Shown here piece after piece: positions 10,237 through 18,254 of a stretch of 64,000 bases of DNA (position 1 is its first letter; every line of letters starts with the position of its first letter). The position numbers were made by a program, and so were the translations under genes. The DNA is taken from the NCBI GenBank assembly GCA_030645495.1, contig JAUSLV010000011.1, forward strand, positions 124,001 through 188,000, in the 5' to 3' direction. The stretch comes from Actinomycetota bacterium (GTDB lineage Bacteria; Actinomycetota; Acidimicrobiia; Acidimicrobiales; Ilumatobacteraceae). A model generated the notes under the pieces. It saw nothing but the letters and a program-made list of their open reading frames with translations. It was not told the origin of the DNA and made no database searches.

Positions 10237-11262
10237 ATGACGCCCGAAGAGATCACGTCCGACTGGCTGAGCAGCATCCTCGACGCCGACGTGGAGATCG
10301 CCGACGCCACCCGCATCGGCGACGGCCTGGTGGGCATGAACCTGCGGCTGCAGCTGCGCGGCGCGGGCGCTCCCAACACCCTGATCGCCAAGCTGCCCAC
10401 GCTCGACCCCACCAGCCGCGCCACCGCCACGGCGCTGCGCAACTACGAGCGCGAGGTGAAGTTCTACGAGCACATCGCTCCCACGGTCGACATCCGGGTT
10501 GCCCACTGCCACCACGCCGAATGGCACGCCGACACCGACGACTTCGTGCTGCTGCTGGAGGACCTGTCGCCCGGCGAGCAGGGCAACCAACTGCACGGTT
10601 GTTCGGCCGAGCACTCGCGGGTGGCGGTGCTGGAGTTGGCCCGGCTGCACGGGCCACGCTGGGGCGACCCGACGCTGGACGACGTGGAGTTCCTGCAGCG
10701 GCGGGGCCCCGAGGATGCGGCGGTGCTGCAGACCTTCTGGGACATGATGCTGCCCGGCTTCCTGGGCACCTACTCGACGTACCTCGACAGCGAGGGCATC
10801 GCCCTGATCGAGCGCTTCAGCGCGCGCCTGCAGGACTGGGTGGCCGGGCACGACATGCCGCCCACGGTCACCCACGGCGACTACCGGCTCGACAACCTGA
10901 TGTTCCGGTCGGCCGTCGGCGGCTATCCGGTGGCCGCGGTCGACTGGCAGACGCCCGGGCACGGTTCCGCCAGCGGCGACGTCAGCTACTTCATGGGCGC
11001 CGGCCCGCTGCCCGAAGTGCGCCGCGAGATCGAGCGTGGCCTGGTGGAGGAGTACTGCGCCGCGCTCGACGCCTACGGCGTCAAGGTGGCCCACGACGAG
11101 TTCTGGCGCGAGTACTGCCGCCACGCGTACGGCGGGATCCTGATGGCCGTGATCGCGTCGCAGATCGTGGGGGAGAGCGAGCGCAGCGAAGCGATGTTCG
11201 CCGCCATGGCCACCCGCCACACCCGCCACGCCCTCGACCTTGGCGCCGAAGCACTGATCTAG
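10237..11262 (+). CDS. Phosphotransferase of the APH / ecdysteroid kinase-like family
   Basis: A 341-residue kinase-fold protein unrelated in detail to the APH gene at 5517. It shows LIAKLPT at the nucleotide-binding strand, VTHGDYRLDNLMF as catalytic loop and AAVDWQTPGHGSASGDVSYF as metal-binding segment. In actinobacteria this family is often found near lipid and steroid catabolism genes, but the substrate is unknown. The ATG at 10237 starts the conserved region; a GAGGTGAGG stretch lies farther upstream than ideal for a ribosome site. A repeat-rich intergenic region follows. Confidence 0.78.
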   Translation: MTPEEITSDWLSSILDADVEIADATRIGDGLVGMNLRLQLRGAGAPNTLIAKLPTLDPTSRATATALRNYEREVKFYEHIAPTVDIRVAHCHHAEWHADTDDFVLLLEDLSPGEQGNQLHGCSAEHSRVAVLELARLHGPRWGDPTLDDVEFLQRRGPEDAAVLQTFWDMMLPGFLGTYSTYLDSEGIALIERFSARLQDWVAGHDMPPTVTHGDYRLDNLMFRSAVGGYPVAAVDWQTPGHGSASGDVSYFMGAGPLPEVRREIERGLVEEYCAALDAYGVKVAHDEFWREYCRHAYGGILMAVIASQIVGESERSEAMFAAMATRHTRHALDLGAEALI

Positions 11263-11271
11263 GTCCCGGTT

Positions 11272-11373
11272 TCTGGGGCTGATTCGTTCCATTCAGGGTT
11301 CTGGGGCTGGATTGTCTCGGAAGTGGAGACGATTCAGCCCCAGATCCGGAGATGAGACGATTCAGCCCCAGAT
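11272..11373. repeat. Intergenic repeat pair with a 19-bp hairpin
   Basis: A 20-base unit (GAGACGATTCAGCCCCAGAT) occurs twice directly, at 11326-11345 and 11354-11373. Two inverted imperfect copies of its core, TCTGGGGCTG, precede it at 11272 and 11300. The inverted copy at 11300-11318 pairs with 11326-11344 over 19 positions, with two G-U wobbles and a 7-base loop. It lies between the phosphotransferase stop and the DUF4262 gene. It could be a terminator or a REP-like dispersed element; a genome-wide search would decide. Confidence 0.75.
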
Positions 11374-11419
11374 GCGGTTGGCCGGGTGGCCCGGAGGACG
11401 CGGCAGTAGCGTCGAAGCT

Positions 11420-11902
11420 GTGGAACTGCCGGACTTCAAGATTCCCCACGCCGAGAAGATCGAGTGGATGATCGAGACCAACGGTTGGGCACTCGAGTTG
11501 GTGGCGGCGCGCACCGACACCGACCCGCCGCAGGCCGGCTACGCGTACACGATCGGGTTCCCCGAGCAGTTCGGGTTCCCCGAGGTGGTGGTGTTCGGGC
11601 TCACCCCGTCGGCTGCGAACGGGCTGTTCGAGCTGATCGCCGACATGTTGCGCGGCGGCACCGAGATTCCGTTGGCCACCGAGCTGATGGGCTACTTCGA
11701 CGGCGACCTGCGCTGCGTGTTCGCCCCCATCCCTGCCGCAACCGCGACCGACCTGTTGGCCACGGCCGCCGCGTGGCGAAAGGGCGCGGCCTGCGATGCG
11801 GTGCAGCTGCTGTGGCCCGATCGCAACGGGTTCCTGCCCACCGAGCCCGGCTTCGACCGCCGCATCGTGCTGGCCCAACCGGTGGTCGGAGTGACCGAAT
11901 GA
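11420..11902 (+). CDS. DUF4262 domain protein
   Basis: A 160-residue cytoplasmic protein matching the DUF4262 pattern: a conserved N-terminal IEWMIETNGWALE, then GYAYTIGFPEQFGFPEVVVFGL and a C-terminal QLLWPDRNGFLPTEPGF. The family has no established biochemical role. GTG at 11420 is chosen because similarity begins there; the frame is open further upstream only through the repeat. The stop overlaps the start of the DUF393 gene by 4 bases (ATGA), so the pair is coupled. Confidence 0.75.
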   Translation: MELPDFKIPHAEKIEWMIETNGWALELVAARTDTDPPQAGYAYTIGFPEQFGFPEVVVFGLTPSAANGLFELIADMLRGGTEIPLATELMGYFDGDLRCVFAPIPAATATDLLATAAAWRKGAACDAVQLLWPDRNGFLPTEPGFDRRIVLAQPVVGVTE

Positions 11903-12279
11903 CCGCCCAGCCGACCGCGCTGCCCGTGCTGGTGTTCGACGGCGACTGCGCGTTCTGCCAGGCGTGCGTGCAGTGGGGCCAACGGCACATCGCCGCGATG
12001 CCCGCCACGGTCGCCTACCAGTCGGCCGGCCTGGTGGCCCTCGGCCTCACCGCCGAGCAGTGCGCCATCGCCGTGCAGTACGTGGCTCGCGATCATCGTG
12101 CATACTCGGCCAACGACGCGGTTGCCGCCGTGCTGCTGGCCGCGGGCAAGGGCTGGTGGGTGCTGGGCGCGCTGATGCACCTGCCCGGCGTGCACTGGCT
12201 GGGCGGCGTGGCCTATCGCTGGGTGGCGCGCAACCGCGGCCGGTTCACGCGAGGGCCGGCGTCGTGCGCAGTTCGTTGA
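11899..12279 (+). CDS. DUF393 (DCC family) thiol-disulfide oxidoreductase-like protein
   Basis: A 126-residue protein with the DCC-family signature DGDCAFCQACVQW (Asp14, Asp16, Cys17-x-x-Cys20) at the N-terminus and a hydrophobic central stretch. Members are annotated as putative thiol-disulfide oxidoreductases, though activity is not well shown. Its ATG overlaps the DUF4262 stop. Its last 35 bases overlap the 3' end of the convergent small gene at 12245. Confidence 0.78.
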   Translation: MTAQPTALPVLVFDGDCAFCQACVQWGQRHIAAMPATVAYQSAGLVALGLTAEQCAIAVQYVARDHRAYSANDAVAAVLLAAGKGWWVLGALMHLPGVHWLGGVAYRWVARNRGRFTRGPASCAVR

Positions 12280-12493
12280 GGTAGGTCAGCAGTTCGTCGA
12301 GCGCGGCCGGGTCGTGGCCCTGCAGGCGGATCCGTTGCGCGCAGTCGAACCCGGCGGCCTTCACCATCGCGGTCCACTCGCCATCGGGCTGTTCCAGCAC
12401 GATCCGCAGTGCGGCCGTCAAGGCGCCAACGGGGTCGTGGTCGTAGCCGTCCATCATCTGCGTCACGTCGAGCTTGCTGAGCCGGGCCATCAT
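12245..12493 (-). CDS. Small conserved-looking protein, unknown function
   Basis: An 82-residue acidic protein beginning MMARLSKLDVTQMMDGYDHD. I do not recognise a family. The first ATG (12493) overlaps the saccharopine dehydrogenase-like stop in an ATGA arrangement, which argues for a real, coupled gene rather than a chance frame. The sequence predicts mostly helix and has no membrane segment. Its end overlaps the convergent DUF393 gene by 35 bases. Confidence 0.55.
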   Translation of the reverse strand: MMARLSKLDVTQMMDGYDHDPVGALTAALRIVLEQPDGEWTAMVKAAGFDCAQRIRLQGHDPAALDELLTYLNELRTTPALA

Positions 12494-13713
12494 CTCGTGG
12501 CCTCCACGGTGCGGTCTTCCATCGTCCACGGCGCGCCGTGCTCGCCCAGCAGGGCCAGGAACGGGTCGGCGCTGAACGCCTCCGGGCCCCTCACGCCGGC
12601 GCCCTTCCACTCGCCGGTGGCCAGCATCTCCAACGCCACCACCGGGTGCACGGCGGTCTGCCACACCACGGCCTGGTGGCCGTACTCGCGCATCGTCCAT
12701 TCATTGTCGACCACTTGGTACAGGTAGGTGCTGCGCGGCTGGCCGTCGATGCCCAGCCCTGTCACCAGCGAACCGGCGCACGTGCGACCGCGCATCAGGT
12801 GGCCCAGCTCGGCCGGGTTGGGCAAGGTGGCCGATACGACGTCGCGCGGTGACACCTCGATGCCACGCACGTTCACCGGCCGGGTGCTGTCGAGGCCGAG
12901 CATGTGGAGCGTGCGCAACACGTCGATGAACTCGTCGCCGAGGCCGTACTTGAACGTGACCCGGCCCACATCGAGCCAACGGGGCATCAGCAGCACTTCC
13001 TCGTGCTCCACGTTGACGCAGCCCAGCGCGCCGATGCCTTCGGGGAACACGAACGTCTCGGGCTCGCTGAACGGGGCGGTGGTGAACCAGCCGCGGTCGC
13101 GCTCGTAGACGATCGGCGGGTTGAGGCACTCCTCGATCGTGGTCCAGATGCTGAACGTGGGGGCGAAGCCGAAGCCCTCGATCACCAGGTCGGCCCCGTC
13201 GCGCACACCGATTTCGTCGATGCGGCTGAACAGGTGATCCGAGGCGTAACGCGCCACCACGTCGCTGAACCCGGGTTCGACGCCCATCGCCACGAGGGCC
13301 AGCAGGCCACGTTCCTCCCACTGCGCGGCCACCTCGAACTGGGCGTCGCCCAGCTTCACGCCGCACTGGTTGAACGGGTCGGTGGGGTGCGGGGTCGACA
13401 TGTGCATCGCCATGTCGAGGTAGTGCACGCCGGCTGCGAACGCGGCGTCGAAGATCGGCGGGTTGAAGCGCGGGTCGCACGCGTTCATCACCACGTCGCT
13501 CTTCGTGGAGCGGATCAGGTCGACGAGATCGAGCCGGTCGGAGGCGTCGACGCGGGTGCCCAGCACCCTGTCGCTGCCGGTGACCGCCGCTGCCCGGCCG
13601 GCGCGCGCGCTGTCGACGTCGGCCACCACGATCTGCTCGAACACGTCGCGGCGGGCGGCGATGGACACGATCGACGACCCGACACCGCCTGCGCCGACGA
13701 CCAAGACCCGCAT
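12490..13713 (-). CDS. Saccharopine dehydrogenase family NAD(P)-binding protein
   Basis: A 407-residue oxidoreductase. The N-terminal Rossmann motif VLVVGAGGVGSSIVSIAARR starts at residue 3, followed by DVVMNACDPRFNPPIFDAAF and YLDMAMHM, which are characteristic of the saccharopine dehydrogenase/reductase fold. Members serve lysine, carboxyspermidine or homospermidine synthesis; the length and the MAMHMSTPHPTDPF region resemble the carboxynorspermidine/lysine type. The true substrate is uncertain. The downstream 82-residue gene overlaps by 4 bases. Confidence 0.82.
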   Translation of the reverse strand: MRVLVVGAGGVGSSIVSIAARRDVFEQIVVADVDSARAGRAAAVTGSDRVLGTRVDASDRLDLVDLIRSTKSDVVMNACDPRFNPPIFDAAFAAGVHYLDMAMHMSTPHPTDPFNQCGVKLGDAQFEVAAQWEERGLLALVAMGVEPGFSDVVARYASDHLFSRIDEIGVRDGADLVIEGFGFAPTFSIWTTIEECLNPPIVYERDRGWFTTAPFSEPETFVFPEGIGALGCVNVEHEEVLLMPRWLDVGRVTFKYGLGDEFIDVLRTLHMLGLDSTRPVNVRGIEVSPRDVVSATLPNPAELGHLMRGRTCAGSLVTGLGIDGQPRSTYLYQVVDNEWTMREYGHQAVVWQTAVHPVVALEMLATGEWKGAGVRGPEAFSADPFLALLGEHGAPWTMEDRTVEATR

Positions 13714-13783
13714 GGCGCCGACACTAACGCGGTGGCCCCCAGGGACCGGGCAAGGCCCCGGCGAGCCCTGGGTGAACTGCGCG

Positions 13784-14314
13784 TCAGTAGGCGAACGCGC
13801 GGCGCTGGCTGCCCTGGTGGGCGAGTGCGGCGACGCGGGTGGCCAAGTACGGGCTGAAGTAGCCGCGGTAGCGCACCTGCAGGTCGGGCAGCATCCAGTC
13901 GTTGCCGGTCACCTTGCCGCGGCAGGTGGCGGCGCCGCACAGGCACTCGAACTCGTCGTAGTCGCTGCCGTCGCTGGTGGCGTAGTCGTAGGTGAGCGCC
14001 TCGCCGGGCAGGATGTCGCGCATCGCCACCACGATCGTGCTGCCGCTCATGCCGCCGTTCGGTTCGCACGAGTGGTTGATGAAGTCGGCCGGCTCGGGTT
14101 CGGGCGCACCCGCGAGGTACAAGAAGTCCTCGATCTGGATGCTGCGCGACCGTTGACCCTCGGGCAGCAGGTCGAACTCGTCGCGGTGCATCGCTCGGCC
14201 ACCGAACGCCACCAACACCTCGCCGGCGCTGATGTGCTCGATCGCCACCGACCCTCGACCGGCCGCGCCCACGAGCACGGGTCGGGCCTTGGGGGTGAGA
14301 TAGCTGACGCTCAT
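13784..14314 (-). CDS. SET domain protein (putative lysine methyltransferase)
   Basis: A 176-residue compact SET domain. It has NHSCEPN at residues 80-86 (cofactor and active-site knot), LTYDY at 107-111 with the catalytic tyrosine, and a post-SET cysteine cluster at C124, C126 and C131 in ECLCGAATCRG. SET enzymes methylate protein lysines with S-adenosylmethionine. Bacterial members are sporadic and their targets are mostly unknown. The ATG at 14314 is selected; the frame is open upstream without similarity. It faces the metX gene across the riboswitch region. Confidence 0.82.
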   Translation of the reverse strand: MSVSYLTPKARPVLVGAAGRGSVAIEHISAGEVLVAFGGRAMHRDEFDLLPEGQRSRSIQIEDFLYLAGAPEPEPADFINHSCEPNGGMSGSTIVVAMRDILPGEALTYDYATSDGSDYDEFECLCGAATCRGKVTGNDWMLPDLQVRYRGYFSPYLATRVAALAHQGSQRRAFAY

Positions 14315-14494
14315 CGCCAACCATGTTGGTGCCCGGCGCAGGCTGCGTCCACTCGCTGATCGATCAGCCGCGCTGACGCGCCGGTCAGTCAGCCTGCCGC
14401 TACGGTCAGGCCGGGTGGTCGCGTGCCGCCCCGCCGCCCGGCTGCCAGGCACTTGCACGTGGTCGGGTGCACGCGTGTTGCTATCGTGCTCTCG

Positions 14495-14590
14495 TCATGC
14501 ATCACGAGTGACCGCCGAGCGATCGGTGGTCCGGCAACCGGGGTGGAAGCCCCACGGTGCCTACCCGCCTCGGCGGGGATGTGGTTCGGT
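14495..14590 (+). ncRNA. SAM riboswitch of the SAM-I/SAM-IV clan
   Basis: The 349-base gap before metX holds a structured leader. An 8-bp hairpin (GACCGCCG at 14510-14517 with CGGTGGTC at 14524-14531) is followed directly by CGGCAACC, then a GGGG/CCCC hairpin and GGTGCC, the conserved order of S-adenosylmethionine riboswitch cores. A further hairpin CCGC-CTCG-GCGG follows. GCATC (14499-14503) can pair with GATGT (14578-14582) as the closing stem. SAM binding would repress metX. The exact subclass (SAM-I, SAM-IV or the intermediate form) needs a covariance model. Confidence 0.78.
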
Positions 14591-14663
14591 CTCGGCCGGG
14601 CAACAATCGCTTCCCTCGGGATTCTGACGCACACGCACCGCACCAGCCCCGGAGGAGGACGAC

Positions 14664-15851
14664 ATGGCCACAGCCCGACCTGGGCGCCCACACCCGGTGA
14701 CGGGTGCGTGGATGCCGGGCCAGCCGTCCGGCGACCGCCGGTTCGTCACGTTCGCGCCGAACCGCCCGTTCGCGCTCGACTGCGGCGTCACGATGCACGG
14801 GGTCACGATCGCGTACGAGGCGTGGGGCCGGCTCGATGCCGACGGCGGCAATGCGGTCCTGCTGTGCCATGCCTGGACCGGCGACAGCCACGCCACTGGT
14901 CCGTCCGGCCCCGGCCACCCGGCCCCCGGCTGGTGGGAGGACGTGGTGGGCCCCGGCCTGGCGATCGACACCGACCGCTGGTACGTGGTGTGCATGAACG
15001 TGCTGGGCGGCTGCCAGGGCAGCACCGGCCCCGCTTCGCCACACCCCGACGACGGCACGCCGTACGGCAGCCGCTTCCCGGTGGTGACCATCCGCGACAT
15101 GGTGCGCGCCCAGGCCCGCGTGGCCGATCACCTCGGCGTCAGGCGCTGGCACGCGGTGGTGGGTGGCTCGATGGGTGGCATGCAGGTGCTCGAGTGGGCG
15201 ATCACGTTCCCCGACCGGGTGGCTGCGATCGTGCCGATCGCAACCTGTGCGCAGGCCACCGCGCAGCAGATCGCGTGGGGCGCCATCGGCCGCCGTGCCG
15301 TGCGCCTCGACCCGAAGTGGCGTGGTGGCGACTATTACGACGCCGACGACGGCGACGGCCCGTGGGAGGGCCTGGCGATCGCCCGCATGGTGGCGCAGGT
15401 GACGTTCCGCAGCGACAACGTGTTCACCGAGAAGTTCGGTCGCGAACTGGCTGATGGCGCCGCGCAGCACGATGGTGTCGGTGTGTGGCGGCGCTTCGAA
15501 GTGGAGCGCTACCTGGAGTACCACGGCGACAAGTTGGTTCGCCGGTTCGATGCCAACAGTTACCTGCACATCGGCAAGGCGATGGATCTGCACGACGTGG
15601 GCCGCGGCCGGTCGGGGTTGGAGGCGGCGATGGCCCGCATCAAGGCACCCACGCTGGTGATGGGCATTTCCAGCGACATCCTGTATCCCACGTACCAGCA
15701 GCGCCAGATCGAGCGTGTGCTCGCCGCCAAGGGCACGCCCGTGGAGTACGTGGAGATCGACTCACCGCACGGCCACGACGCGTTCCTCATCAACTTCGAT
15801 CAGGTGGCACCGCCGATCCAGCGGTTCCTCGAGACGGTGGGCAAGCCCTAG
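14664..15851 (+). CDS. metX: Homoserine O-acetyltransferase
   Basis: Acetylates homoserine with acetyl-CoA, the committed step toward methionine. It is a 395-residue alpha/beta hydrolase fold protein with nucleophile motif GGSMGGMQ (Ser169), the NVLGGCQGSTGP segment, an aspartate in GISSDILYP and the final histidine in DSPHGHDAFL. Some enzymes of this family use succinyl-CoA instead, which I cannot rule out. A strong ribosome site GGAGGAGG (14651-14658) lies 5 bases before ATG. The upstream SAM riboswitch supports the role and gives its regulation. Confidence 0.95.
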   Translation: MATARPGRPHPVTGAWMPGQPSGDRRFVTFAPNRPFALDCGVTMHGVTIAYEAWGRLDADGGNAVLLCHAWTGDSHATGPSGPGHPAPGWWEDVVGPGLAIDTDRWYVVCMNVLGGCQGSTGPASPHPDDGTPYGSRFPVVTIRDMVRAQARVADHLGVRRWHAVVGGSMGGMQVLEWAITFPDRVAAIVPIATCAQATAQQIAWGAIGRRAVRLDPKWRGGDYYDADDGDGPWEGLAIARMVAQVTFRSDNVFTEKFGRELADGAAQHDGVGVWRRFEVERYLEYHGDKLVRRFDANSYLHIGKAMDLHDVGRGRSGLEAAMARIKAPTLVMGISSDILYPTYQQRQIERVLAAKGTPVEYVEIDSPHGHDAFLINFDQVAPPIQRFLETVGKP

Positions 15852-15858
15852 TCGAGCC

Positions 15859-16260
15859 CTAGTCGAGTTCGATGCCCGCCAGCGCGGCATCGAGCACCGG
15901 CACCACCCGGCTCTTGGCCGGCACGCGCAGCGACATCATGGTGGCCGCCTTGCCGTCGGTGCGCTGCTGGGCCACGTACACCTGCAGCCGCTTGGGCGGG
16001 TCGGGCGACTTGCCGATCAACGTCCACACCGACTGGCGGCGGCGGAGGCCGTTCTTGAGCGTCACCCGCAGCGCGCCGTCGGAGGTCACCACCACTCGGG
16101 TCTCGCGCTTGCGGCCGGGGAACTGTGGGTTCGACAGGTCTTGCGTGGTGCACATGAACCGCCGGCCGTCCTTGGTGCTCCAATGCGGTTCCATCCGGTA
16201 GGCGAGCCACCACATTCCGACCATGGCGACGATCAGCAGCGAGAACCAGACGTACTCCAC
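15859..16260 (-). CDS. Small membrane-anchored protein, unknown function
   Basis: A 133-residue protein with one N-terminal transmembrane helix (about residues 3-20, rich in Val, Trp and Met) and a basic cytoplasmic or extracytoplasmic domain. That domain contains TRVVVTSDGALRVTLKNGLRR and resembles the general shape of actinobacterial DUF2550-like proteins, but I cannot assign a family. It converges on metX with 7 bases between stops; both stop codons fall in a short tandem duplication of CCCTAGTCGAG. Confidence 0.6.
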   Translation of the reverse strand: MEYVWFSLLIVAMVGMWWLAYRMEPHWSTKDGRRFMCTTQDLSNPQFPGRKRETRVVVTSDGALRVTLKNGLRRRQSVWTLIGKSPDPPKRLQVYVAQQRTDGKAATMMSLRVPAKSRVVPVLDAALAGIELD

Positions 16261-16350
16261 GGCTCACAGCATGGCCGAAACGGCCGCAACTCGCGACAAG
16301 TGAGCTGGTGCGCGTGGGGTTTGGGTGTTCCACGTGCGAAACTGTTCGGC

Positions 16351-16884
16351 GTGTTGGCAGCCAACTTCTCAGACCCCGAGAACGCTCGAACGATCTATCT
16401 CGCCTCGGGCGGATTGGTGGTGCTTGCCGCCGCACTGGTGGCCGGCACGGTGTGGTGGTGGCGCTCCAGCGGGGTCGAGCACCCGGTGCTCGGCCCGCTC
16501 GAACTGATGGGCACCAAGCCGTTCCTCCTCGCCGACGACGACGAGCGGCGCGACATCATCGAGTCGGCGCGGCCCTTCGGCGATTCGCCGGCCGACGACC
16601 AGCTGGTGCTGCGCGAGTCGCTCGACGACGTGTTTCCCGACGGGGTTCCGGCGGGGGCAGGCTCAGGTTCGAACACGGGGCCCATCGAGCGCCCGTCCGC
16701 GGCCCGTCGGCAGGCACCTGCCCGCACACAGGCACAACCCGTGGCGCAGCCGACGCTCGACGAGTTCGACGATCTCGATGCGCTGGCCGACAATCTGTGG
16801 GGTGCCGCGCCAGCGCCGCGGTCGCCGGGTGCGGCGACGCGGGCGCCCATCGATCCGCTGTTGCGGTCCGACGACATCTGGTGA
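16351..16884 (+). CDS. Single-pass membrane protein, unknown function
   Basis: A 177-residue protein with one transmembrane helix at about residues 15-35 (LVVLAAALVAGTVWWW), then a moderately acidic region containing LMGTKPFLLADDDERRDIIESARPFGD, and a low-complexity Pro/Ala/Gln tail that ends in a conserved-looking acidic helix LDEFDDLDALADNLW. The start is GTG at 16351; a weak start choice is likely because no ribosome site is evident. It is divergent from the gene at 15859. No family is recognised. Confidence 0.55.
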   Translation: MLAANFSDPENARTIYLASGGLVVLAAALVAGTVWWWRSSGVEHPVLGPLELMGTKPFLLADDDERRDIIESARPFGDSPADDQLVLRESLDDVFPDGVPAGAGSGSNTGPIERPSAARRQAPARTQAQPVAQPTLDEFDDLDALADNLWGAAPAPRSPGAATRAPIDPLLRSDDIW

Positions 16885-16930
16885 GGTCGGGCGGGTTCGC
16901 GCCGGCCCAGCCGCCCGATACCGTGGGCGC

Positions 16931-17161
16931 ATGGCTGAAGGACTCGATGTCGAAGCAATGCTGGCCCGCTTTCGTGAGCGTGCCCACGCGGTGAAGCAGC
17001 GCCCGCTGCCGCCCGTGGCCGGTGAGGAGCGCTCGCGCTTCATCCAGCAGGCTCAGGCCGACTTCCGCGACTTCGCGATCATCGGCGACGCCACGGCGTC
17101 GATCGAGGACGGTTTCCTGGTGCTGAAGGTGGATCTGCGCCCCGCCGACCAGCGTTCCTGA
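16931..17161 (+). CDS. Small protein, unknown function
   Basis: A 76-residue protein starting MAEGLDVEAMLARFRERAHAV, predicted as an N-terminal helix followed by a short beta segment (ATASIEDGFLVLKVDLRP). It is 46 bases downstream of the membrane protein gene, on the same strand and probably in the same transcript. It has no signal peptide or membrane segment and I recognise no family. The tRNA-Gly gene follows. Confidence 0.5.
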   Translation: MAEGLDVEAMLARFRERAHAVKQRPLPPVAGEERSRFIQQAQADFRDFAIIGDATASIEDGFLVLKVDLRPADQRS

Positions 17162-17235
17162 CCCGACGTGCCGGGGGGAATGCGCGTGGCGCGTTGTCAG
17201 CCCCCGTGCCGGGTCGCTAGATTGCTCGGCGCATT

Positions 17236-17311
17236 GCGGACGTGGCTCAGCTGGTAGAGCATCACCTTGCCAAGGTGAGGGTCGCGAGTTCGAATCTCGT
17301 CGTCCGCTCCA
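17236..17311 (+). tRNA. tRNA-Gly (anticodon GCC)
   Basis: A complete cloverleaf. The acceptor GCGGACG pairs with CGTCCGC, the D arm is GCTCAGCTGGTAGAGC, and the anticodon stem TCACC/GGTGA encloses loop TTGCCAA. The T arm GCGAG-TTCGAAT-CTCGT closes with one G-T pair. The discriminator is T and CCA is encoded (17309-17311). Anticodon GCC reads GGC/GGU glycine codons. A perfect hairpin follows directly. Confidence 0.96.
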
Positions 17312-17316
17312 TGTGA

Positions 17317-17346
17317 AGAAGGCCCGGCCACACGGCCGGGCCTTCT
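17317..17346 (+). terminator. Hairpin terminator after tRNA-Gly
   Basis: AGAAGGCCCGGCC (17317-17329) pairs perfectly over 13 bp with GGCCGGGCCTTCT (17334-17346) around an ACAC loop, 5 bases after the tRNA CCA end. No long T tract follows, as is common for terminators in GC-rich actinobacteria. Confidence 0.8.
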
Positions 17347-17496
17347 GCGTTGTGCGGGTTCTTCGTGCGCTGGGGAGAGCGCTCCAGGGGTGGGTCCGGC
17401 CGGGCGATTGGCGGCCCGGGTCACCTCTTTCGGACGCTCCGCGCTGTGGTGCGGCGGTGTTGGCGGGTGACTCCGAATCTCGCCTACGCTGCGCCG

Positions 17497-18201
17497 ATGA
17501 ACGATGGCGGATCGGATCAGACCCCGGTGGTGGAAGTCGCAGCGCTCTTGCCCCGGAGCCGGTGGCTGACCGTATGGCTCGTGTGCGGGTTGCTGGTGAT
17601 CACGATCGCTGGTTCGCTCGCTTGGGCCGCGTCGGGTGACTCGCCGCAGCGCGACAGCCTGGCGCCGGCTGCAGACGACACCGCGCCGACAGAGACCACC
17701 ACCAACGAGACGGTCGTCGTCGTGACCGCCGATACGGTCGTCGACACCATTCCGGTCGACACACTCGACTCCGCCGCCGTGGCCCCCGATGTCACGTGTG
17801 CGCCCCAGAAGCCCGGCGACCGGTTCTGCAACGCCGAGAAGTGCATCGGCACGAAGGCGCGCGAGCCGCATGCCTTCGTCTTTCCCAACGCTTCCGGAAT
17901 GACCGCCGGCGACGTGATGAACCTGCACATGGTCTTCTACTGGGACCTCATGTGTGCCGGGCTCTCGACCACGTACGGGGTCCAAACTGTTCAGCAGAGC
18001 TGTAGCGCCGATCCTGGTATGGCCGGCAAGACCTATGCGCAGTCCCCCTCGGCCGGCACACGCTTCACACCCGATTCGATGGCGGTGCTGCAGTTGTCGG
18101 TGTACATGTACTGCCCGCCGGCCCCGCCGTCGATCGATCCCCCGGCCACGGATCCGCCACCGACCAGCCCGGCCGAGACGTCGCCGCCACCGTCGCCCTG
18201 A
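17497..18201 (+). CDS. Membrane-anchored PASTA-like extracellular protein
   Basis: A 234-residue protein with a cytoplasmic N-terminus, one transmembrane helix at about residues 27-47 and an extracellular part. After a Thr/Asp-rich linker comes a domain of about 90 residues that contains PNASGMTAGDV and YAQSPSAGTRFTPDSMAVLQ, the start and end patterns of a PASTA domain, with extra cysteines. The C-terminus is Pro-rich. PASTA domains bind cell-wall fragments in kinases and penicillin-binding proteins; no kinase or transpeptidase is attached here. The ATG at 17497 gives a typical topology. Confidence 0.6.
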   Translation: MNDGGSDQTPVVEVAALLPRSRWLTVWLVCGLLVITIAGSLAWAASGDSPQRDSLAPAADDTAPTETTTNETVVVVTADTVVDTIPVDTLDSAAVAPDVTCAPQKPGDRFCNAEKCIGTKAREPHAFVFPNASGMTAGDVMNLHMVFYWDLMCAGLSTTYGVQTVQQSCSADPGMAGKTYAQSPSAGTRFTPDSMAVLQLSVYMYCPPAPPSIDPPATDPPPTSPAETSPPPSP

Positions 18202-18236
18202 GCCTCAGCGGCGGGTGTGACCAGGGGCAACACGCC

Positions 18237-18254
18237 CCGCGGCCACTTCCGCGG
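18237..18254 (+). terminator. Possible hairpin terminator after the PASTA-like gene
   Basis: CCGCGG at 18237-18242 and again at 18249-18254 can form a 6-bp stem with a 6-base loop, 36 bases after the preceding stop. There is no T tract, and CCGCGG is self-complementary, so this is weak support for termination. Confidence 0.3.

Noticed and set aside
17312-17496. Possible small RNA after tRNA-Gly
   Set aside because: Beyond the 13-bp hairpin there is no further structure or conserved promoter that I can point to.
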